A DNA stretch of 64,000 nt from an uncultured Christensenellaceae bacterium (GTDB taxonomy: Bacteria; Bacillota; Clostridia; Christensenellales; UBA3700): NCBI GenBank assembly GCA_944383895.1, contig CALWRH010000003.1:167102-231101 (forward strand). Direction: 5' to 3'. Below the pieces are notes generated by a model, which was not told where the DNA came from, searched no databases, and was given only the letters and a program-made list of their open reading frames with translations. This document shows, piece by piece, positions 1 through 9,927 of the stretch. Position numbers and translations under genes: made by a program. Within the stretch, counting starts at the first letter, position 1; the number at the start of each line of letters is the position of its first letter.

Positions 1-1
1 C

Positions 2-622
2 GGCAAGAGATCTCTTCTCAACAAGATGCCGGGAGAATACAACGAGAAGTTCGACGGGGACAAGGCTTTCCTCGGTTATATGATGGCTCACCCTGGCAAG
101 AAGTTGTTGTTTATGGGCGGAGAGTTCGGTCAGTTTATCGAGTGGGATTACAAAAAACAGCTTGACTGGTTCCTTCTCGATTACGATAGCCACCGCAATC
201 TGCACAATTTCGTAAAGGATCTCAACGCGTACTATCTTGCGCATAAAGAGATGTACGAAGAAGACTGCAGCTACGACGGTTTCAAGTGGATATGCGTGGA
301 CGACAACACGCAGAATATAGTTGCTTTCAAGCGCGAGGCAAAGAACGGAGATTATACGGTCGCTCTTATAAACTTCAGCCCCGTGAGAAGACAGAATTAC
401 TGCCTCGGCGTACCGGAATTCAAGTATTACGACGTGGTGCTCGACAGCAATTCTCCCAAGTACGGCGGCAATTCGACGATACTAAGATACGAGCCGTTCG
501 AGGGCGATATGCACGGTTATCCGCAGTACATCAGCGTGGACGTTGCTCCCAACAGCGTGATTTACCTTAAAGCGGGTAAAGCAAAGAAGAGAAAGAAAAA
601 GGTCGAAAAGACCGTAAAGTGA
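2..622 (+). CDS. glgB: 1,4-alpha-glucan branching enzyme, C-terminal part (cut by window edge)
   Basis: The reading frame is open from base 2, so the gene starts before the window; about 206 C-terminal residues are present. The enzyme transfers short alpha-1,4 chains to C6 positions and makes the branches of glycogen in the cytoplasm. The visible part holds the end of the GH13 barrel, with the typical GGEFGQFIEW and LDWFLLDYDSH stretches, and then the C-terminal all-beta amylase domain. The last residues form a Lys-rich tail (KAKKRKKKVEKTVK). It is the first visible gene of a glg operon, 57 bases before glgC. The family and the context both support the call. Confidence 0.95.
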   Translation, partial: GKRSLLNKMPGEYNEKFDGDKAFLGYMMAHPGKKLLFMGGEFGQFIEWDYKKQLDWFLLDYDSHRNLHNFVKDLNAYYLAHKEMYEEDCSYDGFKWICVDDNTQNIVAFKREAKNGDYTVALINFSPVRRQNYCLGVPEFKYYDVVLDSNSPKYGGNSTILRYEPFEGDMHGYPQYISVDVAPNSVIYLKAGKAKKRKKKVEKTVK

Positions 623-679
623 AAATAATATAAACGCGGACGCTATGCGTACCGCAACATATTTGATGAGGAGGAGATT

Positions 680-1873
680 ATGTATTCCAACAAAAAAGAG
701 TGTGTGGCTATGCTATTGGCCGGCGGACAGGGTACAAGACTTTACAGCCTGACTGCCAATCTTGCCAAGCCGGCAGTATCTTTCGGCGGAAAATATAAGA
801 TCATAGACTTTCCGCTCTCGAACTGCATCAACTCGAACATCGACACGATAGGCGTTTTGACACAGTACAGACCTTTCGCGCTCAACCAATACATCGGCAA
901 CGGTCAGCCGTGGGACCTGGACAGGCTCAACGGAGGCGTATTCGTTTTGCCGCCTTACATGAAGAGCGCGAAATCCGACTGGTATAAGGGCACTGCGAAC
1001 GCTATTTATCAGAATATCGAATTTATCGACAAATTCTCTCCCGAGTACGTCCTCGTGCTTTCGGGCGATCACATATACAAAATGGACTATTCCGAGATGC
1101 TCGACTTCCACAAAAAGAAAGGAGCGGATTGTACGATCGCCGTCATAAACGTAAGCATAGAAGAGGCGTCGCGTTTCGGTATCATGAACACCAATCCCGA
1201 CGGTTCTGTATACGAGTTCGAAGAAAAACCCAAGCAGCCCAAGAGCACCAATGCGTCTATGGGTATCTACATATTCAATTGGAAAGAACTCAAGAAATAT
1301 CTTATCGAGGACGAGGCTGACGAAAAGAGCAGCAACGACTTCGGCAAAAACATAATCCCCAATATGCTCAAGGACGGTCAGAAACTGTTCGCATACAAGT
1401 TCGACGGTTACTGGAAAGACGTAGGAACGATCTCCAGCCTCTGGGAGGCGAATATGGATCTGCTCGACAAGAAGAGCGGTCTGCGCCTCGAGGACAGCAG
1501 CTGGAAGATCTACGCAAGAAACGCGGCAGAGCCTCCTCACTATATGGGAGATCATGCCGTAGTCGTGAATTCTCTTGTTACCGAAGGTTGCGAGATAGAC
1601 GGCACGATAAGGAACAGCGTCATATCTTCTTGCGTGCATATAGAAGAAGGCGCGGTAGTTGAAGACAGTACGATAATGCCCGGCGCGGTGATCAAGTCGG
1701 GTGCGGTCGTAAGATATGCCATTGTCGGCGACGGCGCGGAAATCGGAGAAAACGCCAAAGTCGGCGACACTCAGACGGGTATGGTAAAAGGAGAGTGGCA
1801 GATCACCGTCGTAGGACCCGGAGCGGTCGTAAAAGCGGGTCAGGTAGTTCCCGTAAAAGCAATGGTCGATTAA
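680..1873 (+). CDS. glgC: Glucose-1-phosphate adenylyltransferase, catalytic subunit
   Basis: Makes ADP-glucose from ATP and glucose-1-phosphate, the committed step of glycogen synthesis. The 397-residue protein has the nucleotidyltransferase signature AGGQGTRL at residues 14-21, followed by [15 protein letters not shown], the substrate region [11 protein letters not shown], and a C-terminal left-handed beta-helix of hexapeptide repeats from about residue 290. The start is preceded by GAGGAGGAG. It lies between glgB and glgD, 11 bases before the latter. In Firmicutes GlgC pairs with the inactive GlgD to form the active heterotetramer, and both are present here. Confidence 0.97.
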   Translation: MYSNKKECVAMLLAGGQGTRLYSLTANLAKPAVSFGGKYKIIDFPLSNCINSNIDTIGVLTQYRPFALNQYIGNGQPWDLDRLNGGVFVLPPYMKSAKSDWYKGTANAIYQNIEFIDKFSPEYVLVLSGDHIYKMDYSEMLDFHKKKGADCTIAVINVSIEEASRFGIMNTNPDGSVYEFEEKPKQPKSTNASMGIYIFNWKELKKYLIEDEADEKSSNDFGKNIIPNMLKDGQKLFAYKFDGYWKDVGTISSLWEANMDLLDKKSGLRLEDSSWKIYARNAAEPPHYMGDHAVVVNSLVTEGCEIDGTIRNSVISSCVHIEEGAVVEDSTIMPGAVIKSGAVVRYAIVGDGAEIGENAKVGDTQTGMVKGEWQITVVGPGAVVKAGQVVPVKAMVD

Positions 1874-1884
1874 GGGAGGAAAAT

Positions 1885-3000
1885 ATGAACAATCTGATAA
1901 TGAGCATAGTTTTCGCAAGCGATAACGAAACCAAACTCAACGAACTGACTATTCACAGAACGACGGCGTCGCTCCCGTTCTGCGGAAGATACCGTTTTAT
2001 CGACTTTACGCTGTCCAACCTCGTAAACAGCAATATCACCACGATAGGCATTGTTACGAGGAGCAATTATTCTTCTCTGACGGACCACCTGCGTATGGGT
2101 CGTGACTGGGACCTCAACCGTAAAAACAGCGGTCTTGCGATATTCCCCCCGTATGCGTCCAACACGTCGCGCAGTATGTTCAAAGGCAAGATCGAGGCTC
2201 TGTACGGCATACTCGACTATATGGAGAGAGCAAGCGAAGAATACGTTATCCTGACCAACAGCAATATTGCGTCCAACATAGATTTCGACGACGTATACAG
2301 ACAGCACGTTTCCAACGGCGCGGACATCACGATGCTTACATACACTTCGCATCCTACGTCCTCCAAGAGAGTGCTCGTAGACAAGGATTTCACGGGCAGA
2401 GTCACAGGCGTCAGACTTACTGCAAACAACTCGGACGAGCAGGCTGAAGTCGGTCTGAATATTTATCTCATAAAGAAAAACCTGCTTATGTCGCTGATTA
2501 CCGATTCTTACGAAAGAGGCATGCTCGATTTCGAAAAGAACATAATTCAGCAGAAAGTCGACACTCTTGCGATATATTGCTACCACGTCGACGGATACGC
2601 GGCGATCATAGACGACGTAAAATCTTACTATACGGAGAGCATGAAGATACTCGATCCGAAGATAAGAAACGACCTGTTCTACCGTTACGGCAAGATATTC
2701 ACGAAGGTCAAAGACTCTGTGCCTACGCTTTACAGAGAGGGCGCAGAAGTCAAAAATTCACTGATAGCGGACGGCTGCGATATAGCGGGCAAAGTAGAAA
2801 ACAGTATACTTTTCCGTGGCGTCGTGGTGGAAGAGGGCGCAGTGATTTCCAATTCGATAGTTATGGAAAACGGTCATATCATGAAGTATTCCGAACTAAA
2901 ATATACGATAACGGACAAAGACGTAACCGTTACCGAAGACAAGACGATCAGCGGATCTCTGAATTATCCCGTTGTCATCGTCAAAAACAAAGTAGTATAA
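1885..3000 (+). CDS. glgD: Glucose-1-phosphate adenylyltransferase regulatory subunit
   Basis: A 371-residue homologue of GlgC. It lacks the catalytic GGxGxRL loop: the N-terminus runs MNNLIMSIVFASDNETKL and goes straight to the conserved FCGRYRFIDFTLSNLVNS segment. This is the known state of GlgD, a non-catalytic partner that raises GlgC activity. A C-terminal hexapeptide-repeat region is present. The ATG at 1885 follows GGGAGGAAAAT, and the spacing to glgC is 11 bases, so the two are co-translated. An upstream in-frame start would overlap glgC and has no ribosome binding site, so it was not used. Confidence 0.95.
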   Translation: MNNLIMSIVFASDNETKLNELTIHRTTASLPFCGRYRFIDFTLSNLVNSNITTIGIVTRSNYSSLTDHLRMGRDWDLNRKNSGLAIFPPYASNTSRSMFKGKIEALYGILDYMERASEEYVILTNSNIASNIDFDDVYRQHVSNGADITMLTYTSHPTSSKRVLVDKDFTGRVTGVRLTANNSDEQAEVGLNIYLIKKNLLMSLITDSYERGMLDFEKNIIQQKVDTLAIYCYHVDGYAAIIDDVKSYYTESMKILDPKIRNDLFYRYGKIFTKVKDSVPTLYREGAEVKNSLIADGCDIAGKVENSILFRGVVVEEGAVISNSIVMENGHIMKYSELKYTITDKDVTVTEDKTISGSLNYPVVIVKNKVV

Positions 3001-3015
3001 ACAGGAGAGAGAATA

Positions 3016-4848
3016 ATGGCTAAAAAAGCTCAGACCAAAAAGCCTGACGCGGCACAGAAAAAGCCCGCTACGGTAGCATCGGCGGTTCCTGAAAAGGAGG
3101 AAAAAGCGGCAATCGTAACACCCGTCAAAGAGGTTGAAAAAGTTGTCGCAAAGGCGCAGACCACAGAGATAAAGGCGGAGAAGAAAGCCGAAAAAGTCGC
3201 TGTAAAAGCGCAGAAAGAAGTTGTTGAACCCGCAGCGGTCGGGAAGAAGAGCGAGCCCAAGGTCAAAAAAGCCGCAGAAAAGAAAGCGGTAAAAGCGCAG
3301 AAAGCTGAAAAGACCGAAGAGAAGGCGGCAGTCGCGGAAAAGGTTCAGGAAAAACCCGTCGAGGCAATAAAGACCGAAGTAATTCCCGTAAAGACGGAGG
3401 CAAAGCCCGCAGAAAAGAAGTATAAAAAGAAAGTGCTGTTCGTTGCGGCAGAGGCGTTGCCTTACGTTAAGACGGGCGGTCTCGCTGACGTTGCGGCGGC
3501 ACTTCCCAAGGCACTTCTCAAGGAGAATTACGACGTAAGAGTCGTTATGCCGCTTTATTTCAACATACCCGACAAGTTCAGGACGACGATGCAGTATCTC
3601 GGATGCTGCTACGTCGCGCTCGCATGGAGATATCAGTACTGCGGCGTATTTACGCAGAAGTACGACGGCGTAACATATTATTTCCTCGATAACGAGTATT
3701 ATTTCAAGCGCAACGGCATTTACGGACATTACGACGACGCAGAGAGATTCGCGTTCTTCTCCAAAGCCGCGCTCGAGGCTCTGCCTATCATGGACTTCAC
3801 GCCCGATATCATACATTGCCACGATTGGCATACGGGTCTGACTCCCGTATATCTCGACGTGTATTACAGAAATTCGCCGTACTGCAAGAACGCGCGTACC
3901 GTATTCACGATACACAACATACAGTTCCAGGGCAAATACGGCAATGAGATATGCGACGACATCATAGGTCTTCCCGCAGACAAAAAGTCGCTCGTTCAGT
4001 ATCAGAACTGCGTCAATTATATGAAAGGCGCGATAGAGTGCTCTAACAAGGTTACGACGGTTTCGCCGACCTATGCCAAAGAAATACTCAACAGCTATTA
4101 CAGTTTCGGTCTGCAGGACATACTCGGCGCGAGAAAATACAAGCTTTGCGGTATCATCAACGGTATTGACGTAGATCTCAACAACCCCGCTACGGATAAG
4201 GCTCTGTTCAAGAATTACGACAAGGATACTGTCGCAGACAAAGCCGCGAACAAGAAAGGTTTGCAGCAGATGCTCAACCTCGATCAGAATCCCAACGTGC
4301 CCGTCATCGGCATGGTCACCCGCCTCACAGAGCAGAAAGGCATGGACCTTATCGCCAACGTATTCGAAGAGATACTGTCCAAAGGCATACAGATGGTCGT
4401 GCTCGGCAGCGGAGATTGGAAATACGAGTCCCTTCTCAAAGACATGCAGAAGCGTTTCCCCGACAAGCTGCGCGCAGTGCTCGGTTTCTCGGGCGATCTT
4501 GCAAGCAAGATATACGCAGGCGCGGATATATTCCTCATGCCCAGCAAGTTCGAGCCGTGCGGCCTCAGCCAGATGATCTCTATGAGATACGGCACTATAC
4601 CCGTAGTCAGAGAAACGGGCGGACTTAAGGATACCGTAGTGCCTTACAACGGCGCTACAAAGGAGGGCACGGGCTTTACGTTCTATTCTTACAACGCGCA
4701 CGATATGCTTTATGCGATAGAAAGAGCGGTTGGTCTGTACTACGATTATAAGGATGATTGGAAACAGCTTGTGCAGAACGCCATGAGTCAGGATTTCTCG
4801 TGGAACAATATCTGCAAACAGTACATCGCACTGTACGAAAATCTGTAA
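3016..4848 (+). CDS. glgA: Glycogen synthase with a long Lys/Ala/Glu-rich N-terminal extension
   Basis: Transfers glucose from ADP-glucose to the growing alpha-1,4 chain (GT5 family). The GT5 domain starts at about residue 137 (KKKVLFVAAEALPYVKTGG), with the ADP-glucose binding KTGGL at 152-156. Later come HCHDWHTG, HNIQFQGKYG, TRLTEQKGMD and the C-terminal PSKFEPCGLSQM motif. GlgA proteins are usually near 480 residues; this one has 610 because of an extension of about 136 residues made almost only of K, A, E, V, P, T and Q, like histone-H1-type tails. The frame is open through the extension, and ATG 3016 has AGGAGAG before it, so the extension is probably real. Confidence 0.95.
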   Translation: MAKKAQTKKPDAAQKKPATVASAVPEKEEKAAIVTPVKEVEKVVAKAQTTEIKAEKKAEKVAVKAQKEVVEPAAVGKKSEPKVKKAAEKKAVKAQKAEKTEEKAAVAEKVQEKPVEAIKTEVIPVKTEAKPAEKKYKKKVLFVAAEALPYVKTGGLADVAAALPKALLKENYDVRVVMPLYFNIPDKFRTTMQYLGCCYVALAWRYQYCGVFTQKYDGVTYYFLDNEYYFKRNGIYGHYDDAERFAFFSKAALEALPIMDFTPDIIHCHDWHTGLTPVYLDVYYRNSPYCKNARTVFTIHNIQFQGKYGNEICDDIIGLPADKKSLVQYQNCVNYMKGAIECSNKVTTVSPTYAKEILNSYYSFGLQDILGARKYKLCGIINGIDVDLNNPATDKALFKNYDKDTVADKAANKKGLQQMLNLDQNPNVPVIGMVTRLTEQKGMDLIANVFEEILSKGIQMVVLGSGDWKYESLLKDMQKRFPDKLRAVLGFSGDLASKIYAGADIFLMPSKFEPCGLSQMISMRYGTIPVVRETGGLKDTVVPYNGATKEGTGFTFYSYNAHDMLYAIERAVGLYYDYKDDWKQLVQNAMSQDFSWNNICKQYIALYENL

Positions 4849-4874
4849 ACACTGCCGCAAGGCGTATCAATTGC

Positions 4875-4957
4875 TATACAAAAGGCAAAATTTAGTTTAT
4901 AATACAGTTGTGCGATAAATAAAGGCTTGTCTTCAGGGCAAGCCTTTACATAGTTTT
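4875..4957 (+). promoter_or_regulatory. Probable internal promoter and leader hairpin before glgP
   Basis: A good -10 TATAAT lies at 4898-4903 with a weak -35 (TATACA, 4875-4880) 17 bases upstream. The predicted leader contains a 9-bp stem, AAAGGCTTG (4921-4929) with CAAGCCTTT (4939-4947), followed after a few bases by a run of T (4953-4958) and then the glgP start. The hairpin could be a weak terminator for glgA or an attenuator; its T run is not directly attached, so neither role is certain. Confidence 0.5.
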
Positions 4958-4971
4958 TTAACGGAGAATAT

Positions 4972-7422
4972 ATGGAACAAAAACTTAATACAAAAAGAAT
5001 CGAAGAGATTTTGGAAATGAAATCTCAGACCTATTTCGGCAAACCGCTCGCGGAGGCAAGCACCGCGCAGGCTTACCGTGCAGTTTGTATGGCGGTAAGA
5101 GACATATTGACTGAAAAAAGACTTGAATTCAAAAGAAGAAGAAAAGAGCAGAAGACCAAGCAGGTTTACTATATGTCGATGGAATTCCTTCTCGGCAGAT
5201 CGCTCAAAAACCATCTGTTCAACCTCGGCATGACCGATACTTTCGCCAAGGCGGTAGAGCATTACGGATTCAAGCTCAACGACCTTTACGCTATCGAGCC
5301 CGACGCAGGACTCGGCAACGGCGGCCTCGGCAGACTTGCGGCTGCCTACATGGAGTCTTTGACTAACCTCAATTACGTCGCAAGCGGCTTTTCTATCAGA
5401 TACGATTACGGCATTTTCAAACAGAAAATTTCCGACGGCTGGCAGCTTGAAATGCCTGACGAGTGGCTCAACGAGGGTGACGTATGGCTCGCTCCGAGAG
5501 TCGAAGACACTTTCGAGGTCAGATTCGGCGGCAGCGTAAGCCAGCGTTGGGAAAACGGCAGACTTTATATCGACTATCATGACTGCGATACAATCCAGGC
5601 TATTCCTTACGACATGAACATCAGCGGCTATAACGTCGACGCAGTCAACAAGCTCCGCCTCTGGACTGCAAAAGCTCCCGTCGATTTCGATATGCAGCTT
5701 TTCGCTCAGGGCGAGTATGTCAAGTCGCTCGAAAACAAAGCGCTTGCGGAGAGCATTACCAAAGTCCTGTATCCCGCTGACCACCACACCGAAGGCAAGA
5801 TGCTCAGACTTAAGCAGCAGTACTTCTTCGTGTCCGCATCCATACAGTCTATATTCAAGACGCATCTCAGAGATTACGGCACGCTGGATTCGCTGCCCGA
5901 TAAAGTTGCTATCCATATCAACGATACTCACCCGACTCTCTGTATACCCGAACTTATGAGACTTCTTCTCGATGAATACGGCTATACGTGGGAAAAGGCT
6001 TGGGATATCGTTACGCGTACTATTTCGTACACAAACCATACCGTTATGGCAGAGGCTCTCGAGAAATGGCCTGAAAACCTCTTCAAGCAGCTTTTGCCGC
6101 GTATTTATCAGATAATCTGCGAGATTAACCAGAGATTCTGCAATAAATTGTGGGAGTTCTATCCCAACGATTGGAACAAGGTCGCTTACAACGCGATACT
6201 CTCTCACAATCAGATTAAGATGGCTAATCTCTGCCTTGCTGCGTCGCATACGGTAAACGGCGTATCAGAACTGCACAGCGATATACTCAAAAACGACGTG
6301 TTCAACGATTATTACAAGATGAACCCCGGCGTTTTCACCAACGTTACCAACGGTATCACATATCGCAGATGGCTGTGTCAGGCAAACCCGAGACTTGCCG
6401 CTTTCATTACCGAGCTCATAGGCGATTCCTTCCTGAAAGACGCCGACAACCTCAAACAGCTCGAGCAGTTCAAGGGTAAGCGCGACGTTCTCGACAAATG
6501 GCTCGAGATAAAGCATGCAAACAAGGTTGATTTTGCAAATTACATCAAAGAGAGCACAGGCGTTTTAGTAAACCCCGATTCTATATTCGACGTTCAGGTA
6601 AAGCGTCTGCACGAGTATAAAAGACAGCTCCTCAACGCGCTGCATATCCTCGACCTGTACTATGCCATAAAGCAGAACCCGAATATTCAGATGAACCCGA
6701 GAACCTTTATTTTCGGCGCTAAAGCTGCATCCAGCTATTATATGGCAAAGCAGATCATCCGTCTGATCTATTCGCTCGGCAATCTCATCAACAACGATCC
6801 TCAGGTCAACGACAAGATCAAAGTCGTCTTCCTCGAGAACTACCGCGTTACGCTTGCAGAGATGATAATGCCTGCGTCCGACGTTTCGGAGCAGATTTCC
6901 ATCGCAGGCAAAGAGGCGTCCGGTACGGGTAACATGAAGTTCATGATAAACGGCGCGGTCACCATAGGTACTATGGACGGCGCGAATATCGAGATACACG
7001 AGAGAGTAGGCGACGAAAACATCTTTATTTTCGGACTTCTCGCAAACGAAATAGAAGAGCTTTGCAGAAACGGTTACGAACCTACCAGATACTACAACAA
7101 CAATCCGCGTATCAAAGCGGTCATCGACGGACTCAGGAGCGGTATCGCGGGAGTTTACTTCGGAGAGATTGCGGACAGCCTGACAGTCGGCGGCGGCGGA
7201 AACGCAGACCATTACAAAGTGCTTGCGGACTTCCAGTCTTACTGCGACGCGCACGACAGACTCGACAAGGCATACAGCGACAGAGAGAGATGGGGCAGGA
7301 TGTCTCTTATGAATACCGCTAATGCAGGATTCTTCTCCTCTGACAGAAGCGTAAAAGAATACGCAACCAGGATCTGGAACCTCAAACCCGTAAAAGAAGG
7401 CAAAACCACGACTAAGAAATAA
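4972..7422 (+). CDS. glgP: Glycogen/starch phosphorylase
   Basis: Releases glucose-1-phosphate from the ends of glycogen with phosphate and pyridoxal phosphate (GT35). Its 816 residues are the normal length. Family motifs are clear: EPDAGLGNGGLGRLAAAY near residues 105-120, the active-site HINDTHPTL and VTNGITYRRWL segments, and the PLP-binding region GTGNMKFMINGA with the Schiff-base lysine at K656. The start follows ACGGAGAAT. The stop codon shares one base with the start of the next GH13 gene, so the two products, which degrade glycogen by different routes, are translationally coupled. Confidence 0.97.
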   Translation: MEQKLNTKRIEEILEMKSQTYFGKPLAEASTAQAYRAVCMAVRDILTEKRLEFKRRRKEQKTKQVYYMSMEFLLGRSLKNHLFNLGMTDTFAKAVEHYGFKLNDLYAIEPDAGLGNGGLGRLAAAYMESLTNLNYVASGFSIRYDYGIFKQKISDGWQLEMPDEWLNEGDVWLAPRVEDTFEVRFGGSVSQRWENGRLYIDYHDCDTIQAIPYDMNISGYNVDAVNKLRLWTAKAPVDFDMQLFAQGEYVKSLENKALAESITKVLYPADHHTEGKMLRLKQQYFFVSASIQSIFKTHLRDYGTLDSLPDKVAIHINDTHPTLCIPELMRLLLDEYGYTWEKAWDIVTRTISYTNHTVMAEALEKWPENLFKQLLPRIYQIICEINQRFCNKLWEFYPNDWNKVAYNAILSHNQIKMANLCLAASHTVNGVSELHSDILKNDVFNDYYKMNPGVFTNVTNGITYRRWLCQANPRLAAFITELIGDSFLKDADNLKQLEQFKGKRDVLDKWLEIKHANKVDFANYIKESTGVLVNPDSIFDVQVKRLHEYKRQLLNALHILDLYYAIKQNPNIQMNPRTFIFGAKAASSYYMAKQIIRLIYSLGNLINNDPQVNDKIKVVFLENYRVTLAEMIMPASDVSEQISIAGKEASGTGNMKFMINGAVTIGTMDGANIEIHERVGDENIFIFGLLANEIEELCRNGYEPTRYYNNNPRIKAVIDGLRSGIAGVYFGEIADSLTVGGGGNADHYKVLADFQSYCDAHDRLDKAYSDRERWGRMSLMNTANAGFFSSDRSVKEYATRIWNLKPVKEGKTTTKK

Positions 7423-9236
7423 TGCAATTTTATTTTGACAGCCGTTCGAAGGACTGCAAACGCCCTTTCGGAGCAGTCAAAGAAGGCTCAAAACTCGATT
7501 TCAATACTTATGCGCAGGACGGCGTTTTTATCAACAGCGTCGTCCTTGCGCTGACCGACGACGCTACGGGGCAGATCACGCGCTATCAGCTCGAGTACAA
7601 AGGCAAAAGCGACGTGGCGACCAGCATGTTCGGTTGCAGGATCACGGCTCCCAAAGCGGGGCTTTATTGGTATAAATTCGAAATATTCAGCGAAGAAGGC
7701 ATTACTGAATACCTCAATCCGCGCACTAAAAGCCAATTTCAACTCACGGTATATTCTGAAGATTACGAAACGCCTGAGCGTTTCAAAGGCGGTGTGATAT
7801 ATCACATATTCGTCGACAGATTCTGCAAAGAGGCGGATCCCGGCGTAGATACGTCCACTCACAGCGTTTATAAGCAGTGGAACGAGCCGCTCACTCTCAA
7901 AGATGCTGACGGCGTATACAGAGCCAACGATTTTTACGGCGGAAACTTCGAAGGAATAATCAGCAAACTCGATTATCTCAAGTCGCTCGGCGTAAATATC
8001 ATATATTTGTCGCCGATATTCAGATCGTCGTCAAATCACCGTTACGATACGGGAGATTATTTAAGACTCGATCCGTTGCTCGGTACCGAAGAAAAATTCA
8101 AAGAGCTTATCGATAAGGCAAAGCGCAAGGGCATATACATAATGCTCGACGGCGTATTCAACCATACGGGCGCGGACAGCCTTTATTTTAACAAATTCGG
8201 CAATTACGACAGCATCGGCGCGTACCAATCAAAACAATCGCCTTATTACAGATGGTACGACTTCATCAACTATCCCGACGAGTATATGTGCTGGTGGGGA
8301 GTTACGGTATGCCCGACGGTCAACAAGAGGGCAGAAGGCTATCGCAAACTTATTTTCGGTGAAGGCGGAGTCATAGACAAGTGGTCGAGGATGGGCGTCA
8401 GTGCATGGCGACTCGACGTCGTGGACGAGCTCCCCGAAGAATTTGTAGAGAAAATACGCATTGCTGTCAAGTCCGTAAGCGATAAAAAGCTGCTTATAGG
8501 CGAAGTCTGGGAGGACGCGTCCAACAAGATAAGCTATTCAAAGCGCCGACATTATCTTCTCGGAAAAGAGCTTGACGGCGTAATGAATTATCCTTTCAAA
8601 GACGCGATAATAAACTACGCGAGAGGCGGAAGATCAAAAGCTTTTGTAGACGCGATAATGACAATCTGCGAGAATTATCCCAAGAAGTCGCTTGACTGCA
8701 CGATGACTCTTATAGGTTCTCACGATACGGTCAGAGTCCTCAACAGACTGAGCGATTACAATATAAGCGGGCTGGATAAGGCTGCCAGAGCAAACGTAGT
8801 GCTCGAAGGCGATATCCTCGCAACTGCTAAGGCAAGGCTTAAAATAGCGTCTGCACTTCAATTCTTCCTGCCCGGAATACCTTCTGTCTATTACGGCGAC
8901 GAATCGGGCATGCAGGGATACGAAGACCCTCTGTGCCGCAGACCTATGAATTGGGACAGTCAGGACAAAGAACTTCTCGGTCATTACAAGACTCTCGGCA
9001 TGCTTCGCAAGAAATACAGAAGTCAGATCACGGGCAGCATAAAGCTTTACGAAAGCGGAGGAGTGCTTTATCTCGAACGCAGAGCAAAAGAGCACAGGGT
9101 AGTAGTAGCATGCAATACAACGGGTTCGGCAAAATCCCTGAATACGGACAAAACAGTCAAAGATCTTCTGACGGGCAATACCGTAGCCGCGGGCGCAAAG
9201 CTTGCGGATAAAGCAGTGATAATATTCGCCGACTGA
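7422..9236 (+). CDS. GH13 alpha-amylase / neopullulanase-type glycosidase
   Basis: A 604-residue cytoplasmic enzyme with no signal peptide. The first 120 or so residues look like the beta-sandwich N-domain of cyclomaltodextrinase and neopullulanase enzymes. The GH13 barrel follows, with DGVFNHTG near 243, the nucleophile D332 in AWRLDVVDE, the acid/base E361 in LIGEVWED, and the transition-state D435 in GSHDTVR. It starts inside the stop of glgP (TAATG). Together with GlgP it probably breaks down glycogen or maltodextrins; exact specificity (alpha-1,4, alpha-1,6 or both) cannot be read from sequence. A bidirectional terminator follows. Confidence 0.9.
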   Translation: MQFYFDSRSKDCKRPFGAVKEGSKLDFNTYAQDGVFINSVVLALTDDATGQITRYQLEYKGKSDVATSMFGCRITAPKAGLYWYKFEIFSEEGITEYLNPRTKSQFQLTVYSEDYETPERFKGGVIYHIFVDRFCKEADPGVDTSTHSVYKQWNEPLTLKDADGVYRANDFYGGNFEGIISKLDYLKSLGVNIIYLSPIFRSSSNHRYDTGDYLRLDPLLGTEEKFKELIDKAKRKGIYIMLDGVFNHTGADSLYFNKFGNYDSIGAYQSKQSPYYRWYDFINYPDEYMCWWGVTVCPTVNKRAEGYRKLIFGEGGVIDKWSRMGVSAWRLDVVDELPEEFVEKIRIAVKSVSDKKLLIGEVWEDASNKISYSKRRHYLLGKELDGVMNYPFKDAIINYARGGRSKAFVDAIMTICENYPKKSLDCTMTLIGSHDTVRVLNRLSDYNISGLDKAARANVVLEGDILATAKARLKIASALQFFLPGIPSVYYGDESGMQGYEDPLCRRPMNWDSQDKELLGHYKTLGMLRKKYRSQITGSIKLYESGGVLYLERRAKEHRVVVACNTTGSAKSLNTDKTVKDLLTGNTVAAGAKLADKAVIIFAD

Positions 9237-9270
9237 CGGCTGCAACAAAAATCGCTCAAAATTCTTTATA

Positions 9271-9307
9271 AAAAAACCCCCTCGGGCAACGCCGCGAGGG
9301 GATTTTT
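9271..9307. terminator. Bidirectional intrinsic terminator
   Basis: A GC-rich stem CCCCTCG/CGAGGGG (9277-9301) with inner GGC/GCC pairing is flanked by an A run on the left and TTTTT on the right. It can end both the glycogen operon and the convergent rubrerythrin operon. Confidence 0.9.
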
Positions 9308-9334
9308 GCAATATATAAAGATAGTTGTGTTATC

Positions 9335-9877
9335 TTACTTGAAGAAACGGTCGTAAAGTCCTTTGAAACCGCAGCCGTGTCTTGCCTCGTCCTTAGCCAT
9401 TTCGTGAACGGTGTCGTGAACTGCATCGTAACCGAGTTCTTTAGCACGCTTAGCAAGCTTCATCTTGCCGCTGCAAGCGCCGTTTTCTGCCTCCATACGC
9501 ATTTTGACGTTCTTCTTGGTGTCGCTGGTCAAAACTTCGCCGAGAAGTTCTGCAAATTTAGCAGCGTGCTCAGCCTCTTCGAAAGCGTATCTCTTGTAAG
9601 CCTCTGCGATCTCGGGATAGCCTTCTCTCTCTGCCTGTCTGCTCATAGCAAGGTACATGCCTACTTCTGCGCACTCGCCGTTGAAATTCTCTCTGAGACC
9701 CTGTACGACTTCTTCGTCAAGACCCTGAGCAACGCCGACTCTGTGCTCGTCAGCCCATACCATCTCTTCAGCCATTTTCTCGAACTTGCTTGCAGGAGCG
9801 CCGCAAACGGGGCACTTTTCGGGAGCAGCATCTCCCTCGTGAACGTAACCGCATATTGTGCATACAAACTTTGCCAT
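9335..9877 (-). CDS. Reverse rubrerythrin (rubredoxin domain first)
   Basis: A 180-residue non-haem iron peroxidase. Residues 1-40 are a rubredoxin-like domain ([23 protein letters not shown]), followed by a ferritin-like four-helix bundle with [19 protein letters not shown] and DEARHG ligand motifs. The domain order is the reverse of classical rubrerythrin and matches the clostridial heat-shock/oxygen-induced rubrerythrins that reduce hydrogen peroxide with electrons from NADH-linked flavoproteins. It lies 50 bases downstream of a Fur/PerR-family gene on the same strand, so it is probably co-transcribed with its likely regulator. The start is preceded by GGAGGATT. Confidence 0.93.
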   Translation of the reverse strand: MAKFVCTICGYVHEGDAAPEKCPVCGAPASKFEKMAEEMVWADEHRVGVAQGLDEEVVQGLRENFNGECAEVGMYLAMSRQAEREGYPEIAEAYKRYAFEEAEHAAKFAELLGEVLTSDTKKNVKMRMEAENGACSGKMKLAKRAKELGYDAVHDTVHEMAKDEARHGCGFKGLYDRFFK

Positions 9878-9927
9878 AATTATAATCCTCCGATTTTTTA
9901 TTGATGTGTTTATTTATTTTATATTTA

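Noticed and set aside
2896..4860. A 654-codon open frame on the minus strand opposite glgA
   Set aside because: It mirrors glgA, has odd composition (runs of F, L, R and C from the complement of the Lys/Ala tail), no ribosome site and no recognisable domain. Similar long mirror frames opposite glgC, adhE, gdhA and the GPH genes were left out for the same reason.
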